Shown: in pieces, positions 7,744 to 16,910 of the stretch
Layout of the letters: each line of letters opens with the position of its first letter
How positions within the stretch are numbered: position 1 is the first letter of the stretch
Assembly: GCA_964487505.1 (NCBI GenBank)
Contig: CAZARD010000008.1
Span: forward strand, 1 to 64,000
Direction: 5' to 3'
DNA from: JAFDVJ01 sp964487505
Lineage (GTDB): Bacteria > Acidobacteriota > Blastocatellia > Pyrinomonadales > Pyrinomonadaceae
DNA: 64,000 nt
Notes under the pieces: generated by a model
Told to the model about the DNA's origin: nothing
What the model saw: only the letters and a program-made list of their open reading frames with translations
The model's database searches: none
Made by a program: the position numbers and the translations under genes

Positions 7744-10350
7744 ATGAGTAACTTCGTGTTTTCCGCGAGCGGTCTCTGCTCGGTTGGTAGAAGTCGCGTT
7801 TCTGCCCTTCTCGTTTTCTGCTTTGTTCTCTCCGTCTTGCCTGCCTTCGCCGGCAAACCTCCCGACCGTCGGCAATCGCCGCGCCGCGCCGCTCCCGAAA
7901 TAAAGATGGCAGAGGTCTCCGCCGAGCACTTTGGAAGCGGAGTACGGGTCGAGTGGCGGACCGCGCTCGAACGGGGAGTATTGGGATTTCGCGTATGGCG
8001 CGAAGCCGGAGGGGCCCGGGTCGCGGTCAATGAAGATCTCGTCTCCGGGAGCATCGGGAAGACGCGTGATGCGATCCTGCCGACGGGCGATGAGTATTTC
8101 GCATACGATCCTTTTGGCGCGAGCGGCGCGACCTATTGGGTCGAATCGGTCGATGCCTCGGGATCGCGTTGGTTTGGTCCGGTTGTCGCCTTCGAAGCGC
8201 TCGCCGATCCGGGCAACGAATCCGCGAAGATCCTGGCCTATGCGGCGCGGTCGCCGCAAACCCAGACAGAGCGCCCGGCGATAACGTTCGAAGCCGTCCC
8301 GAGAAGCGCGGTGAATGCAATTCGGGACCTTGCGGGCGACGGAAGGGCCGTCAAGATCGAGGTCCGGGGCCGCGGTATCTTCAGGATCAATGCCACGACG
8401 CTCGCCGATTTCGGTTTTGACCCTATCCGATCAGACACCCTGAGTCTTTTTGCAGGCGGCGTTGAGCAGCCGCTGAAGATCGCGCCCGACGGCTCGGTCG
8501 AGTTCTTCGGTGCCGGCGTCGATACGATCCAAACCGACGCAAATGTCTACTGGCTAGTGTCGGGAAATGAGATCGGCCGCCGCGTCGCCGACGTCTCACA
8601 ACCGTTCATCGAAAGTGCCCGAGACGGATTCTCGCGCGTCACGGTCGAAAGGCGCGACCGTTCGATGCGGATCTCGAGCGCGATCAACGGCGTCCGCGAG
8701 AACTGGTTCGCGGGTTACGTTTCGACGACGCTGCTTTCGAAATCGGTCACGCTTCGCGACATCGCCACCGACAGCGGGCAGACCGCGGCCATCGGCGTCG
8801 ACCTTCAAGGGATCTCGAGCGGCACGCATCCGATCTCGGTTTCGCTCAACGGCGCGGTCATCGGGCAGTTCAGTTTCACGCACTACAACCGCAAGGAAGC
8901 GAGTTTCCAGGTTCCGCTGACGGCGCTCGTTGACGGAACCAACACGATATCGCTGCAGAGTCTAGGATCGACCGCGGATTACAGCCTCCTTGAAGCGGTC
9001 CGAGTCGTGTACCCGCGGCGCCTTCGCGCGCAGGGCGACCGGTTCGAGTTCGCGCACGAATCGTCGTCGGCGGTCAAACTGCGCGGGTTCTCGGGTTCCG
9101 CCGTGCGCGTGTTCGATGTCACCGATCCGCAGCAGATAACGGCGATCTATCCCGAAACCCGGCTCGAAAGCGACGGCAGTCATACGGCGACAATTCCCGG
9201 AACCGCATCGCCTCGGTCGATGATCGCGATCGTTGGCGACGCAACCGAGATCGGCCCAGGTTCGATGGTGCGGAACAAGGCCTCGAATCTGATGGATCCG
9301 TCCAATGAGGCGCGGTTCATCATCATCTCGACGGAGGCGATGTTCAAACCGTTATACGATCTGCGTTCGCTCCGCGAGTCTGAGGGCATCAGCACGAAAC
9401 TCGTGGATGTCGAAGACGTTTTTGACGAATTCGGAAACGGTGTCAGAAGTGCCGAGGCGATCCGCGATTTTCTCGCGTACGCCCGCCAAAACTGGGCTCT
9501 GCCGCCGGATTTCGTGCTTCTCGCGGGCGATTCGACGAGTGATCCGAGAAACTTCTCGGGGCTCGGCGGAATTGGTGTAAATCAAGTGCCGACAATGTTT
9601 ACGGACACCTGGAACATCGAGGCCCCGACCGACGAGATGCTCGTCGACTTTAACGGTGACAGCATCGGCGAAATGTCGATCGGAAGAATGCCGGCGCAGA
9701 CACGTGAAGAGCTCTACCAGATGACGGAAAAAACGATGTACTCGCGACCGATGCAGCTTTCGGAGATTTCGGCGCGCGGCGTGCATTTCGTCTCCGATGA
9801 CAATCTCGGCTACAACTTCGCCTCCGCTTCCAGGAACATGGCCGCCTCGATTCCTTCGCAGGTCGCGGTCGGATATGTCGACCGGACAACCCAGGATCCG
9901 GCGACGCTTCGGGCTGACATTATGGGACGGATCAACTCGGGGGCGTCGATCGTCAATTTCTTTGGCCACGGATCCATCACGTCCTGGACAAGCGCCGGCA
10001 TCCTTCGAAACGTAGACGCGGCCGGACTTTTCAATCCGAAGCGGACGCCCTTCATTGTCTCGCTCGCGTGTTTGAACGGCGACAGCACCGTGTTCGGCGT
10101 CAACGGCTTTGCAGAGTCGATGATGAAACGCAACCAAGGCGGCGCGCTGGCCGTCTGGGCGGCTTCAGGCTGGAACGGCGCAATGGAAGAGGAAATGATG
10201 GGTCGCGACCTTTACGAGCGGGTCTTTGCCGGTATGCGGCTCGGGGACGCGGTTCGCGAGGTCAAGTCTCTCTATCCGACCGTCGATATGCGTCGGACTT
10301 TCATATTCTACGGCGATCCGACACTCCGACTTATCGATCGCGGAAACTAG
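7744..10350 (+). CDS. Gingipain-type cysteine peptidase (family C25)
   Basis: 868 residues with an N-terminal signal segment (ALLVFCFVLSVLPAFAG). About 500 residues of beta-rich sequence follow, then the C25 catalytic domain: FIIISTEAMFKPLYDLRSLRESEG starts it, and the catalytic pair appears as FFGHGS (His742) and SLACLNG (Cys776). An Asp-rich segment (LVDFNGDSIGEMSIGRMPA) precedes them, as in the Porphyromonas gingipains. It lacks the Bacteroidetes type IX C-terminal sorting domain and ends just after FYGDPTLRLIDRGN, so export beyond the periplasm would use another route. The stop overlaps the stop of the convergent gene. The specificity is unknown. Confidence 0.88.
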   Translation: MSNFVFSASGLCSVGRSRVSALLVFCFVLSVLPAFAGKPPDRRQSPRRAAPEIKMAEVSAEHFGSGVRVEWRTALERGVLGFRVWREAGGARVAVNEDLVSGSIGKTRDAILPTGDEYFAYDPFGASGATYWVESVDASGSRWFGPVVAFEALADPGNESAKILAYAARSPQTQTERPAITFEAVPRSAVNAIRDLAGDGRAVKIEVRGRGIFRINATTLADFGFDPIRSDTLSLFAGGVEQPLKIAPDGSVEFFGAGVDTIQTDANVYWLVSGNEIGRRVADVSQPFIESARDGFSRVTVERRDRSMRISSAINGVRENWFAGYVSTTLLSKSVTLRDIATDSGQTAAIGVDLQGISSGTHPISVSLNGAVIGQFSFTHYNRKEASFQVPLTALVDGTNTISLQSLGSTADYSLLEAVRVVYPRRLRAQGDRFEFAHESSSAVKLRGFSGSAVRVFDVTDPQQITAIYPETRLESDGSHTATIPGTASPRSMIAIVGDATEIGPGSMVRNKASNLMDPSNEARFIIISTEAMFKPLYDLRSLRESEGISTKLVDVEDVFDEFGNGVRSAEAIRDFLAYARQNWALPPDFVLLAGDSTSDPRNFSGLGGIGVNQVPTMFTDTWNIEAPTDEMLVDFNGDSIGEMSIGRMPAQTREELYQMTEKTMYSRPMQLSEISARGVHFVSDDNLGYNFASASRNMAASIPSQVAVGYVDRTTQDPATLRADIMGRINSGASIVNFFGHGSITSWTSAGILRNVDAAGLFNPKRTPFIVSLACLNGDSTVFGVNGFAESMMKRNQGGALAVWAASGWNGAMEEEMMGRDLYERVFAGMRLGDAVREVKSLYPTVDMRRTFIFYGDPTLRLIDRGN

Positions 10351-10799
10351 CCGAGGATCTCTTTGATCGCCGCTTCGAAGACCTCGATCTTCCGTTTCGC
10401 CGATTTGACGTCCGGATGGTCCTCTTTGTAGTCGCGCTGCAGTTTCCACCATTCGGTTTCCGCCTGCGCTTTGCGGACCATCAGTTTGCCGAGCGCGACC
10501 GAAAGTTTCGGGATGTCGGCGGGCGCGACGGCCAGTAGCCGGTCGATCTCTTTTTGGACGAAATCCAGTTCGGCGCGGATCAATTGCGCCGGCGGATACT
10601 CTTCGGTGTATTCGACGAGCATCGACTCAAGATCCGCGGTCAACTCGGCCTTTCGCAACAGGACTTCCGAAAAAGCGCCCGTCGCCCGGACCGGCGAGAC
10701 CGCCGGCGCCGGCGTTTTCGGCTTGACCTGAGCCGCGGCGGCTAACGCACAACCAAGAAGCATCGCCAGTATCAATATCGATTTCATCATTTGTTTCAA
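10347..10799 (-). CDS. Small secreted coiled-coil protein
   Basis: 150 residues. The Sec signal peptide (MKQMMKSILILAMLLGCALAAAAQ) is followed by a short Pro-rich linker and about 100 residues of heptad-like helix (LRKAELTADLESMLVEYTEEYPPAQLIRAELDFVQKEIDRLL, then a similar second helix). The two helices each contain a Y-x-x-x-(Y/H)-P element (EYTEEYPP, DYKEDHPD), suggesting an internal duplication. The function is unknown; a periplasmic helical hairpin is the most that can be said. It converges on the C25 peptidase gene with a 4-base overlap of the ends. Confidence 0.65.
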   Translation of the reverse strand: MKQMMKSILILAMLLGCALAAAAQVKPKTPAPAVSPVRATGAFSEVLLRKAELTADLESMLVEYTEEYPPAQLIRAELDFVQKEIDRLLAVAPADIPKLSVALGKLMVRKAQAETEWWKLQRDYKEDHPDVKSAKRKIEVFEAAIKEILG

Positions 10800-10988
10800 C
10801 CCAAATTACGCGTTGTTAATTCCATCGCGGATTCTTGACGGGTTTCGGACTGCCTGACATTGCGCCCTTTGCGTTCTTCGCTTGGAAATGTGCCTGTTCG
10901 GCGAGGGCTTTCCCGTCCCCCTCGCGTAAGCCCGCTACGATCGTAGCGGCGACAATCATTAGAACTGCCTTGAACGCGACATCCCGGA

Positions 10989-12068
10989 TCAAGCTGCGGA
11001 CGCGCAGGATTCCGCGTCTTCGTCAAACGCGTCGCAAGATTCGATCTCCAGATCGCGGTCGGCCTCGGTCACTCCGTCGCCGAAAGTGTTCCTCGCCCGC
11101 AGGGTCTCGAAATAGACCGAGATGTTCTCAAGGATCTCGTCGGCCGAATGTGAATGATAAAGCGTTTGCCGGAACTGCGCTCCGCCAACCAGCCCTTTCG
11201 TAAACTGCCCGGCGAGCTGTTTCATCTTGCCGAGCGCGACGATCTCGGGCATTTCCTCCCGCAGCATTTCGAAGAATTCGAGCAGAACTGCCTTTTTCTC
11301 TTCGATATCCGGCTGATACGGCTCGCGCCCGGCGAGAACGTCTGCGAACTGCCGGAAGATCCACGGATTCTGCATCGCCCCGCGCCCGATAAGAACTCCG
11401 TCGACGCCGGAATCAATCCATTTCTGCATTCCGTACGACACAGTGGTGATGTCGCCGTTGCCCGAAACCGGGATGTCGACCGCCTTTTTCACGGCCCGGA
11501 TCAGGTTCCAGTCGGCAAGCCCCTTGTAGCCCTGTTCTTTCGTGCGGCCGTGGACCTGGATATGCTCGACGCCGCAATCGACGGCCATCTTCGCGACTTC
11601 GACGGCATTGATCGTCGAGTCGGAATAGCCGACACGCATCTTCAGTGTCAACGGGATCGTAATCGCCTTCTTGATCTCCTTCAAAATCGTTTCAAGCCTT
11701 GGAAGATCGCGCAGTAATCCCGATCCGCCTCCGTGTTTGACGACCTTCGGCGCGGGGCATCCGCAATTCACGTCAAGGATGTCGGCGCCGACCTCTTCGG
11801 CCATCTCGGCCCCCATCCGCATCCTTTCGGGCTGGCCGCCGAAGATCTGCACCGCGAACGGCCTTTCCTCTTCGTCAAACCTCATCTGCCGTTTCGACTT
11901 CGGATTATGCCGGGTCAGGCCTTCGACCGAGATGAATTCGGAAACGACCAGTCCGACCCCGCCGCGCCGCTTGATCAGACGCCGGAATGTATAGTCGGTC
12001 ACGCCCGCCATCGGCGAAAGGATCAAGGGCGGGTCGATGTCGATATGTCTGATCTTGAACGGACGCAT
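10989..12068 (-). CDS. dusB: tRNA-dihydrouridine synthase
   Basis: 359 residues of the Dus family. The flavin-binding TIM barrel starts with PPLILSPMAGVTDYTFRRL. The catalytic cysteine lies in ILDVNCGCPAPKVV, and VHGRTKEQGYKGLADW and IPVSGNGDI are the other signature strands. It reduces uridines in the D-loop of tRNA with FMN and NADPH. The length and sequence suggest the DusB subgroup. The last 35 residues are acidic and not part of the family core. Its start lies at the edge of the heptamer repeat next to the assembly gap. The 10800-10988 stretch downstream shows nothing. Confidence 0.92.
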   Translation of the reverse strand: MRPFKIRHIDIDPPLILSPMAGVTDYTFRRLIKRRGGVGLVVSEFISVEGLTRHNPKSKRQMRFDEEERPFAVQIFGGQPERMRMGAEMAEEVGADILDVNCGCPAPKVVKHGGGSGLLRDLPRLETILKEIKKAITIPLTLKMRVGYSDSTINAVEVAKMAVDCGVEHIQVHGRTKEQGYKGLADWNLIRAVKKAVDIPVSGNGDITTVSYGMQKWIDSGVDGVLIGRGAMQNPWIFRQFADVLAGREPYQPDIEEKKAVLLEFFEMLREEMPEIVALGKMKQLAGQFTKGLVGGAQFRQTLYHSHSADEILENISVYFETLRARNTFGDGVTEADRDLEIESCDAFDEDAESCASAA

Positions 12069-12328
12069 CGTTTTGATTTGCGATTTGCGATTCTCGATTG
12101 CCGATTTTCGATTTGCTCAAGTTNNNNNNNNNNNNNNNNNNNNNNNNNNNNNNNNNNNNNNNNNNNNNNNNNNNNNNNNNNNNNNNNNNNNNNNNNNNNN
12201 NNNNNNNNNNNNNNNNNNNNNNNCGTTTTGATTTGCGATTTGCGATTCTCGATTGCCGATTTTCGATTTGCTCAAGTTGGTCAGGGAGTTTTCGATCTCC
12301 AAATCCCAAATCCCAAATCCCAAATCCT
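12069..12328. repeat. Inverted heptamer array, GATTTGC/CCAAATC family, containing the assembly gap
   Basis: The left part is GATTTGC, GATTTGC, GATTCTC, GATTGCC, GATTTTC, GATTTGC with a 7-base period. The right part (12300-12328) is AAATCCC repeated in the opposite sense. The left part occurs twice, at 12069-12123 and 12224-12278, as an exact 55-base copy on either side of the N run, which is most likely an assembly effect. Confidence 0.85.
12124..12223. other. Assembly gap (100 N)
   Basis: Exactly 100 unknown bases flanked by identical 55-base sequences. The round number and the identical flanks point to two contigs ending in the same k-mer-length repeat that were joined with a fixed-size spacer. 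The real distance may be zero or negative. Confidence 0.95.
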
Positions 12329-12908
12329 ATCGTTTCATCTTCAGCACGAACTCGGTTAGATTGCGCCCGAGGTCTTCGAGCTTGCCCCGGATGAAATCGT
12401 CTTTCGGAAACCCATTCTCGTCGAACGCTTCGTGCGAGCGGCCGACGCAAAAATCTTCGGGCAGGACGTGGACGCCCATCGTTCCGAGTATCGACCGAAC
12501 GTTCGGCAACGCGCGGATACCTCCGAGCGCGCCGGGCGAGGCCGACATCAGCGCCGCCGCCTTGCCGCCGTAGCACGCTCCGGCCTTTCGTTCGCCGTGC
12601 GGCCGCGACGTCCAGTCGATGTAGGTTTTCAACGTCCCCGATATCCCGCTGTTGTATTCCGGCGACGAGATCAGGAAACCGTCGTGCGCGAGCATCAAAG
12701 CCTGCAACCGGATAACGTTCTCGGGAAGTCCCTCGGCGGTTTCGAGATCGCCGTCGTAGAGCGGCACCGGAAAATCGCGCAGATCGATGTAAGTTACTTC
12801 AGCGCCGGCAGCCCGCGCGCCTTCGACGGCCGCGAGGACCGTCTTCTTGTTCGTGGAATCCCTTCGCAGAGCCCCGGCAAAAGCCAGAATCTTCGGTTGA
12901 TAAGTCAT
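12327..12908 (-). CDS. NADPH-dependent FMN reductase family protein
   Basis: 193 residues with a flavodoxin-like fold. The phosphate-binding loop is near the N-terminus (FAGALRRDSTNKK), with the family signature ISSPEYNSGISGTLKTYIDW at about 85-105 and LMSASPGALGGIRAL around 120. Known relatives (SsuE, ChrR, azoreductases) reduce FMN, quinones or metal ions with NAD(P)H in the cytoplasm. The substrate here is not determinable. It is single and ends against the AAATCCC repeat. The start at 12908 gives the standard N-terminus. Confidence 0.88.
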   Translation of the reverse strand: MTYQPKILAFAGALRRDSTNKKTVLAAVEGARAAGAEVTYIDLRDFPVPLYDGDLETAEGLPENVIRLQALMLAHDGFLISSPEYNSGISGTLKTYIDWTSRPHGERKAGACYGGKAAALMSASPGALGGIRALPNVRSILGTMGVHVLPEDFCVGRSHEAFDENGFPKDDFIRGKLEDLGRNLTEFVLKMKR

Positions 12909-13003
12909 TGCGATTTAGATTACACGTTCGGCGACGATTATTTCAAACAAGTTTGGAGACAACGCGGGCGGTCGATATAATCACGATTGTCCGAAGCGCG
13001 AGA

Positions 13004-13510
13004 ATGATCAAACAGTTCGAGAACCTTGAGCCGAAAATCGATCCGGCGGCCTTCATCGCGGAGAACGCCGTCGTCATCGGCGATGTCGAGATCGGGAAAG
13101 ACGCCAGCATCTGGTACAACTGCGTCTTGCGCGGCGACGTCAATTTCATAAGGATCGGCGCGCGGACGAACATCCAGGACGGGACGATCATTCACGTTTC
13201 GCGCGGTGAAATGTACCCGACGGTCGTCGAGGAAGAGGTCACGGTCGGACACAGCGCGACGCTCCACGGCTGTCACATCGGAAGGGGATCGTTGATCGGG
13301 ATCGGTTCGATCATCCTCGACGGCGCCCGGATCGGCCGAAATTCACTGATCGCCGCCGGGAGTCTCGTGACGCCTGATACGATTATTCCGGAAGGTTCTT
13401 TCGTGCTCGGAAGTCCGGCGCGAGTGAAACGGGAAATGACGGCAGATGAGATCGAAGGCATTCAGAGATTCTGGCGAAATTATGTTGAGCTGATCGAAAA
13501 GTATGTCTAA
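13004..13510 (+). CDS. Gamma-class carbonic anhydrase family protein
   Basis: 168 residues from the ATG at 13004; the frame is open further upstream but without a family-like N-terminus. It is a left-handed parallel beta-helix made of hexapeptide repeats (VVIGDVEIGKDASIW, IRIGARTNIQDG). The three metal-ligand histidines are visible in TIIHVS and VGHSATLHGCHIG. Members form trimers and either hydrate CO2 or act as ferripyochelin-binding/YrdA-like proteins. The catalytic status cannot be settled because the acidic loop of the archaeal Cam enzyme is absent, as in CamH-type proteins. Confidence 0.88.
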   Translation: MIKQFENLEPKIDPAAFIAENAVVIGDVEIGKDASIWYNCVLRGDVNFIRIGARTNIQDGTIIHVSRGEMYPTVVEEEVTVGHSATLHGCHIGRGSLIGIGSIILDGARIGRNSLIAAGSLVTPDTIIPEGSFVLGSPARVKREMTADEIEGIQRFWRNYVELIEKYV

Positions 13511-13702
13511 GGGGAAACGCCGGCTTGCGATTGTCGGATGCTTCTCGGCTTCGAATCGTACTGAATGCGGCGTCGGGCCCGATTTCGACCAGCTGTGGCG
13601 GGACACTAGGGACTCCTCAGGCCTTTGATTCAGACGGGTTGCGGGTTTCGGCTTAGACTTCGGTCTTGTCCGACGGCCGTGTGCGACCCGGCATTCCAGT
13701 TT

Positions 13703-15034
13703 ATGAGCAAAACGCAACCGGCGCGCGGAATGCGCGATTTTTTGCCGAAGGATGTCCGCAGACGCGATTTCGTCATCGGCGTGATAAAGGAAGTTTACGA
13801 GTCCTACGGATTCGAGCCGCTCGAAACCCCGTCGGTCGAAAACCTCGAAACTTTGACGGGCAAATACGGCGAGGAAGGGAATCAGCTTATCTTCAAGATC
13901 CTCAAGCGCGGCGAGGCGCTCGATCTTTCGAAGGGCGAGAAGGGCCTCGCCGATCTCGCGCTGCGTTACGACCTGACCGTGCCGCTGGCCCGCGTCGTCG
14001 CGAACTACCGAAACGAGTTGCCGAAGTTCTTCAAGCGCTACCAGATCCAGCCTGTGTGGCGGGCCGACCGCCCGGCGCGCGGACGTTTCCGCGAGTTCTA
14101 CCAGTGCGATGTCGATGCCATCGGATCGAGATCGATGATCGTCGAGGCAGAGTTGATCGCCGCTGTCAGCGAGATTCTCAAACGGCTTGGATTCGCGGAT
14201 TTCACGGTCAAGTTGAACAGCCGGAAGATCTTGACAGAAATGCTCGATAACGCGGGGGTCGTCTCCGACAAGCATTCGGATGCGCTCATCGCGATCGACA
14301 AACTCGATAAGATCGGCCAAGACGGAGTGGCGAAGGAATTCGCCGAAAGAGGTATCTCGTCCGGCTGCGCGGAAAAGATTCTCGAACTGTTCGCGCGGTT
14401 CGCGCGGGCCGGCAATGAAGAGACCGTCGCCATTCTCGCGGAATTCGCGAGTCAGTCGACCCTTGCCGATCTCTGCCGGATCGTCGAACTCGCGCCCGAC
14501 TCGCCGATCGCGATCGACCCGAGCCTCGCGCGCGGTCTCTCGTATTACACCGGCGCGATCTTTGAGATCTCGGTCCCGGACCTCGCCGGATCGCTGGGTG
14601 GAGGCGGGCGATACGACGGGCTGATCGGGATGTTCGGCAAGGAACAGATCCCGGCGTGCGGTTTCTCGCTCGGGCTCGAGCGGATCCTTGTCGTAATGGA
14701 CGAACGCGGCATGTTCCCGGAATCGCTTGATTCTGCGTCGGCAGACGTCGTCGTGACGGTCTGGTCCGAAGAGACCGCCGCCGAATCCCTCAAACTGGCC
14801 GCTGCGATCAGGTCTGCGGGCCTGCGCGTTCTGGTTTATCCGGAAGCCGACAAACTCGGAAAACAGTTCAAGTACGCCGGGCAGATCGGCGTACGGTACG
14901 TGTGCGTTGTCGGCGAATCGGAACTCGCCGAAGGCACCGTGACCCTGAAGAATATGGTGTCGGGAGATCAGATGACTGTCAGAATGGACGAGATGCTCGC
15001 AGAACCGGATCGTTTCTTCCGATCGGCCGACTAA
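13703..15034 (+). CDS. hisS: Histidine--tRNA ligase
   Basis: 443 residues from the ATG at 13703, which matches the family N-terminus (ARGMRDFLPKDVRRRDF); the longer upstream frame does not. Class II motif 2 is present (FKRYQIQPVWRADRPARGRFREFYQCDVDAIG), as are the histidine-specific LARGLSYYTGAIFEI and GGGGRYDGLIGMFG loops. The C-terminal 95 residues form the anticodon-binding domain (DVVVTVWSEETAAESLKLA). It charges tRNA-His in the cytoplasm. The 114 bases upstream of its preceding frame show no RNA structure that I can support. Confidence 0.95.
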   Translation: MSKTQPARGMRDFLPKDVRRRDFVIGVIKEVYESYGFEPLETPSVENLETLTGKYGEEGNQLIFKILKRGEALDLSKGEKGLADLALRYDLTVPLARVVANYRNELPKFFKRYQIQPVWRADRPARGRFREFYQCDVDAIGSRSMIVEAELIAAVSEILKRLGFADFTVKLNSRKILTEMLDNAGVVSDKHSDALIAIDKLDKIGQDGVAKEFAERGISSGCAEKILELFARFARAGNEETVAILAEFASQSTLADLCRIVELAPDSPIAIDPSLARGLSYYTGAIFEISVPDLAGSLGGGGRYDGLIGMFGKEQIPACGFSLGLERILVVMDERGMFPESLDSASADVVVTVWSEETAAESLKLAAAIRSAGLRVLVYPEADKLGKQFKYAGQIGVRYVCVVGESELAEGTVTLKNMVSGDQMTVRMDEMLAEPDRFFRSAD

Positions 15035-15062
15035 CAGCTGAGAGCTATCAGCTAATAGCTAG
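15033..15062. repeat. Short heptamer array, GCTATCA family
   Basis: AGCTGAG, AGCTATC, AGCTAAT, AGCTAGG follow one another at a 7-base period directly after the hisS stop. It is partly self-complementary (AGCTAT/ATAGCT). Confidence 0.6.
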
Positions 15063-15096
15063 GCATTGGAGAAAGTTGGAATCGCAAAACCATTGA

Positions 15097-15972
15097 ATGA
15101 GTTCCGAGACTATTGACCAAACCATCGAACGATACGTCGCGGACGGATTTCGCCTCGAAATGATATTTCCCGCCGATTCGCCCCGTATTGCCGAACTCAG
15201 CCGCGGCGACGAGCGGATTCGCGTCGAATCTCCACAAACGGCGCCGCGCGATGGCGAATGGCACGTCGGACGCGCCGGGATGGAGTACCGCGATCTGATC
15301 CCCGACCGGCTCGGCGGGCGCGTCATCGCGTCGCACATTCGGATTCCGATGGGCGGGCCGATCCCCGATTACGTCCATTATCATCACGTTTCGTTCCAGA
15401 TCATCTATTGTCTTTCGGGCAGCGCCCGTTTGGTCTACGAGGACCAGGGCGGGCCGTTCGAGTTTCAGGCCGGCGATTGCGTTCTTCAGCCGCCGGGGAT
15501 TCGGCACCGGGTGCTTGAATGCTCCGACGGGTTCGAGGTCTTCGAGGTCGCCGCGCCGGCCGAGCATCCGACGTTCGTCGAGCATACGTTCGATCTTCCG
15601 ACCCCGAAGATCGATCGGGAGCGGGATTTTGGCGGTCAGAGGTTCGTACACTGCCACGCCGGTCGAGGGGAATCCGTCGGATCGAAGGGGTTGTTGCGAC
15701 GTGAAACCGCGATCTTCAACGCCAGCGGCGGCGCCGGCGACGTTTACATTCTTTCGAGCGACGACGGCGGCGCGTTCTCAGGATTCCGGCCCAATTATGT
15801 TGCGGTCGTTTTCGTTTCTTCGGGCGCCGCACGGTGCGCGCCGCGTAAGTTCGAGCAGGGCGATGCGCTTGTTCTTGAAGACACGAACGGCATCGAGGTC
15901 TTTCTTGAGCCCGGCACGGAACTGGCGGTTGTGGAGATCGGCGCTGATCACTCGAGAACTTCGAAATCCTGA
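15097..15972 (+). CDS. Cupin domain protein
   Basis: 291 residues. The cupin core lies at about residues 85-150: PDYVHYHHVSFQIIYCLSGSARLVYEDQG is motif 1 with its HxH, and FQAGDCVLQPPGIRHRVLE is motif 2. The three histidines and a Gln/Glu in motif 1 should bind one metal ion. The C-terminal part (about 190-285) looks like a second, metal-less cupin barrel (VYILSSDDGG, FEQGDALVLEDTNGIEVFLEPGTELAVVEIG). No substrate can be assigned. Its 3' end overlaps the end of the convergent gene by 25 bases. Confidence 0.8.
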   Translation: MSSETIDQTIERYVADGFRLEMIFPADSPRIAELSRGDERIRVESPQTAPRDGEWHVGRAGMEYRDLIPDRLGGRVIASHIRIPMGGPIPDYVHYHHVSFQIIYCLSGSARLVYEDQGGPFEFQAGDCVLQPPGIRHRVLECSDGFEVFEVAAPAEHPTFVEHTFDLPTPKIDRERDFGGQRFVHCHAGRGESVGSKGLLRRETAIFNASGGAGDVYILSSDDGGAFSGFRPNYVAVVFVSSGAARCAPRKFEQGDALVLEDTNGIEVFLEPGTELAVVEIGADHSRTSKS

Positions 15973-16742
15973 TACCACATCACCGGCTGCGTTTTGCTGA
16001 CCTGCCGCTGGAACTTCAGGCGAACGCGCGAAGAATCGTCGGTACCCGATTTCTCTTTCAGAAGATCGAGCAAGCCGCTGCTCCGTTCGTCCGCAAAAAC
16101 CTCAAAACTGATGGTCTTGTCCGGAAAAACCCCTTTTGCTACGCTGAGAATTTCAAACTCAAAAACATAGCTCAGCCGGCGTTTGCCGGTCGCGCGCGCG
16201 TTCTTGCAGACCGCATCCAGCCATACCTCGCGGTAGAGCTTTCCCGCCTTTTCAAACGACTTGAGCAATCGTTGGTCGCCGCGCGGATCGTTCGCAGGGT
16301 TTTTCGGTGCCAGCGGCGGATAGTCCAGTTCAAAAAGCAGGGACGGCGGATACTGGCCGAGCGGCGCGACATCGACGGCGACGCCTTTGAACTCCGCCAT
16401 CGAGTAGCCATCGAACAAGGCTCCGACATAGATCGCCTCGTTTCCCGCGAAGACCGCGAATGGAAGTCCCCGTTTCGGAATCTTCATCCGGCGCAGACGC
16501 TCGGTGGCGAAGTAATCGAGAATGATCCGGTGTTGATCGGCGTCATACCGAAGTACATCGCTCTCACAAAGGAGTGGCGTCGGGCCGGGCCGCAGCTTGG
16601 CAAGGTTTATGGCCTGAAGCTCTTCAGATCGATATTTCGCCGGCAAACGATAAAGCCGAAACTCCTGCGCTTCCGTCTCCGCGGACGATGCGAGTATTAG
16701 CACGACAAGAATGGCGCAGGCGAAAAAGAACTTCGTCAACAT
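15948..16742 (-). CDS. Secreted protein of unknown function
   Basis: 264 residues from the ATG at 16742, chosen because it opens a clean signal peptide (MLTKFFFACAILVVLILASSAETEAQ). The open frame extends upstream but only through the promoter region of the divergent phosphatase gene. The mature protein has segments such as LLCESDVLRYDADQHRIILDYFATERL and YVFEFEILSVAKGVFPDKTISFEVFAD, the latter resembling the beta-sandwich seen in proteins that describe a flux or reply value, but I recognise no family. It is divergent from the phosphatase gene, with about 170 bases between them. Confidence 0.65.
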   Translation of the reverse strand: MLTKFFFACAILVVLILASSAETEAQEFRLYRLPAKYRSEELQAINLAKLRPGPTPLLCESDVLRYDADQHRIILDYFATERLRRMKIPKRGLPFAVFAGNEAIYVGALFDGYSMAEFKGVAVDVAPLGQYPPSLLFELDYPPLAPKNPANDPRGDQRLLKSFEKAGKLYREVWLDAVCKNARATGKRRLSYVFEFEILSVAKGVFPDKTISFEVFADERSSGLLDLLKEKSGTDDSSRVRLKFQRQVSKTQPVMWYQDFEVLE

Positions 16743-16874
16743 ATGATCACGGACGACCGACAAGTCCCTTTTTTGCGGTCCGGAAAAAATACTCCACGGC
16801 AACGGACCCTGGTTCGTTCGTCGACGGTCCGCGGTGGAACGGATTGGCGAATAGCAGGGAGCGCGGGCGAACGT

Positions 16875-16902
16875 TTGCCGCATCTTGCGAATCTGAAATA
16901 AT
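16875..16902 (+). promoter_or_regulatory. Promoter predicting a leaderless phosphatase transcript
   Basis: TTGCCG (16875-16880), a 16-base spacer and AATAAT (16897-16902) with an extended TG at 16894-16895. Transcription would begin about 7 bases later, at 16909 or so, just before the ATG at 16911. No ribosome site is present. Confidence 0.4.
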
Positions 16903-16910
16903 CCAGAACT

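Noticed and set aside
13511..13702. Possible tRNA or T-box upstream of hisS
   Set aside because: No cloverleaf, specifier stem or antiterminator could be built by eye in this stretch.
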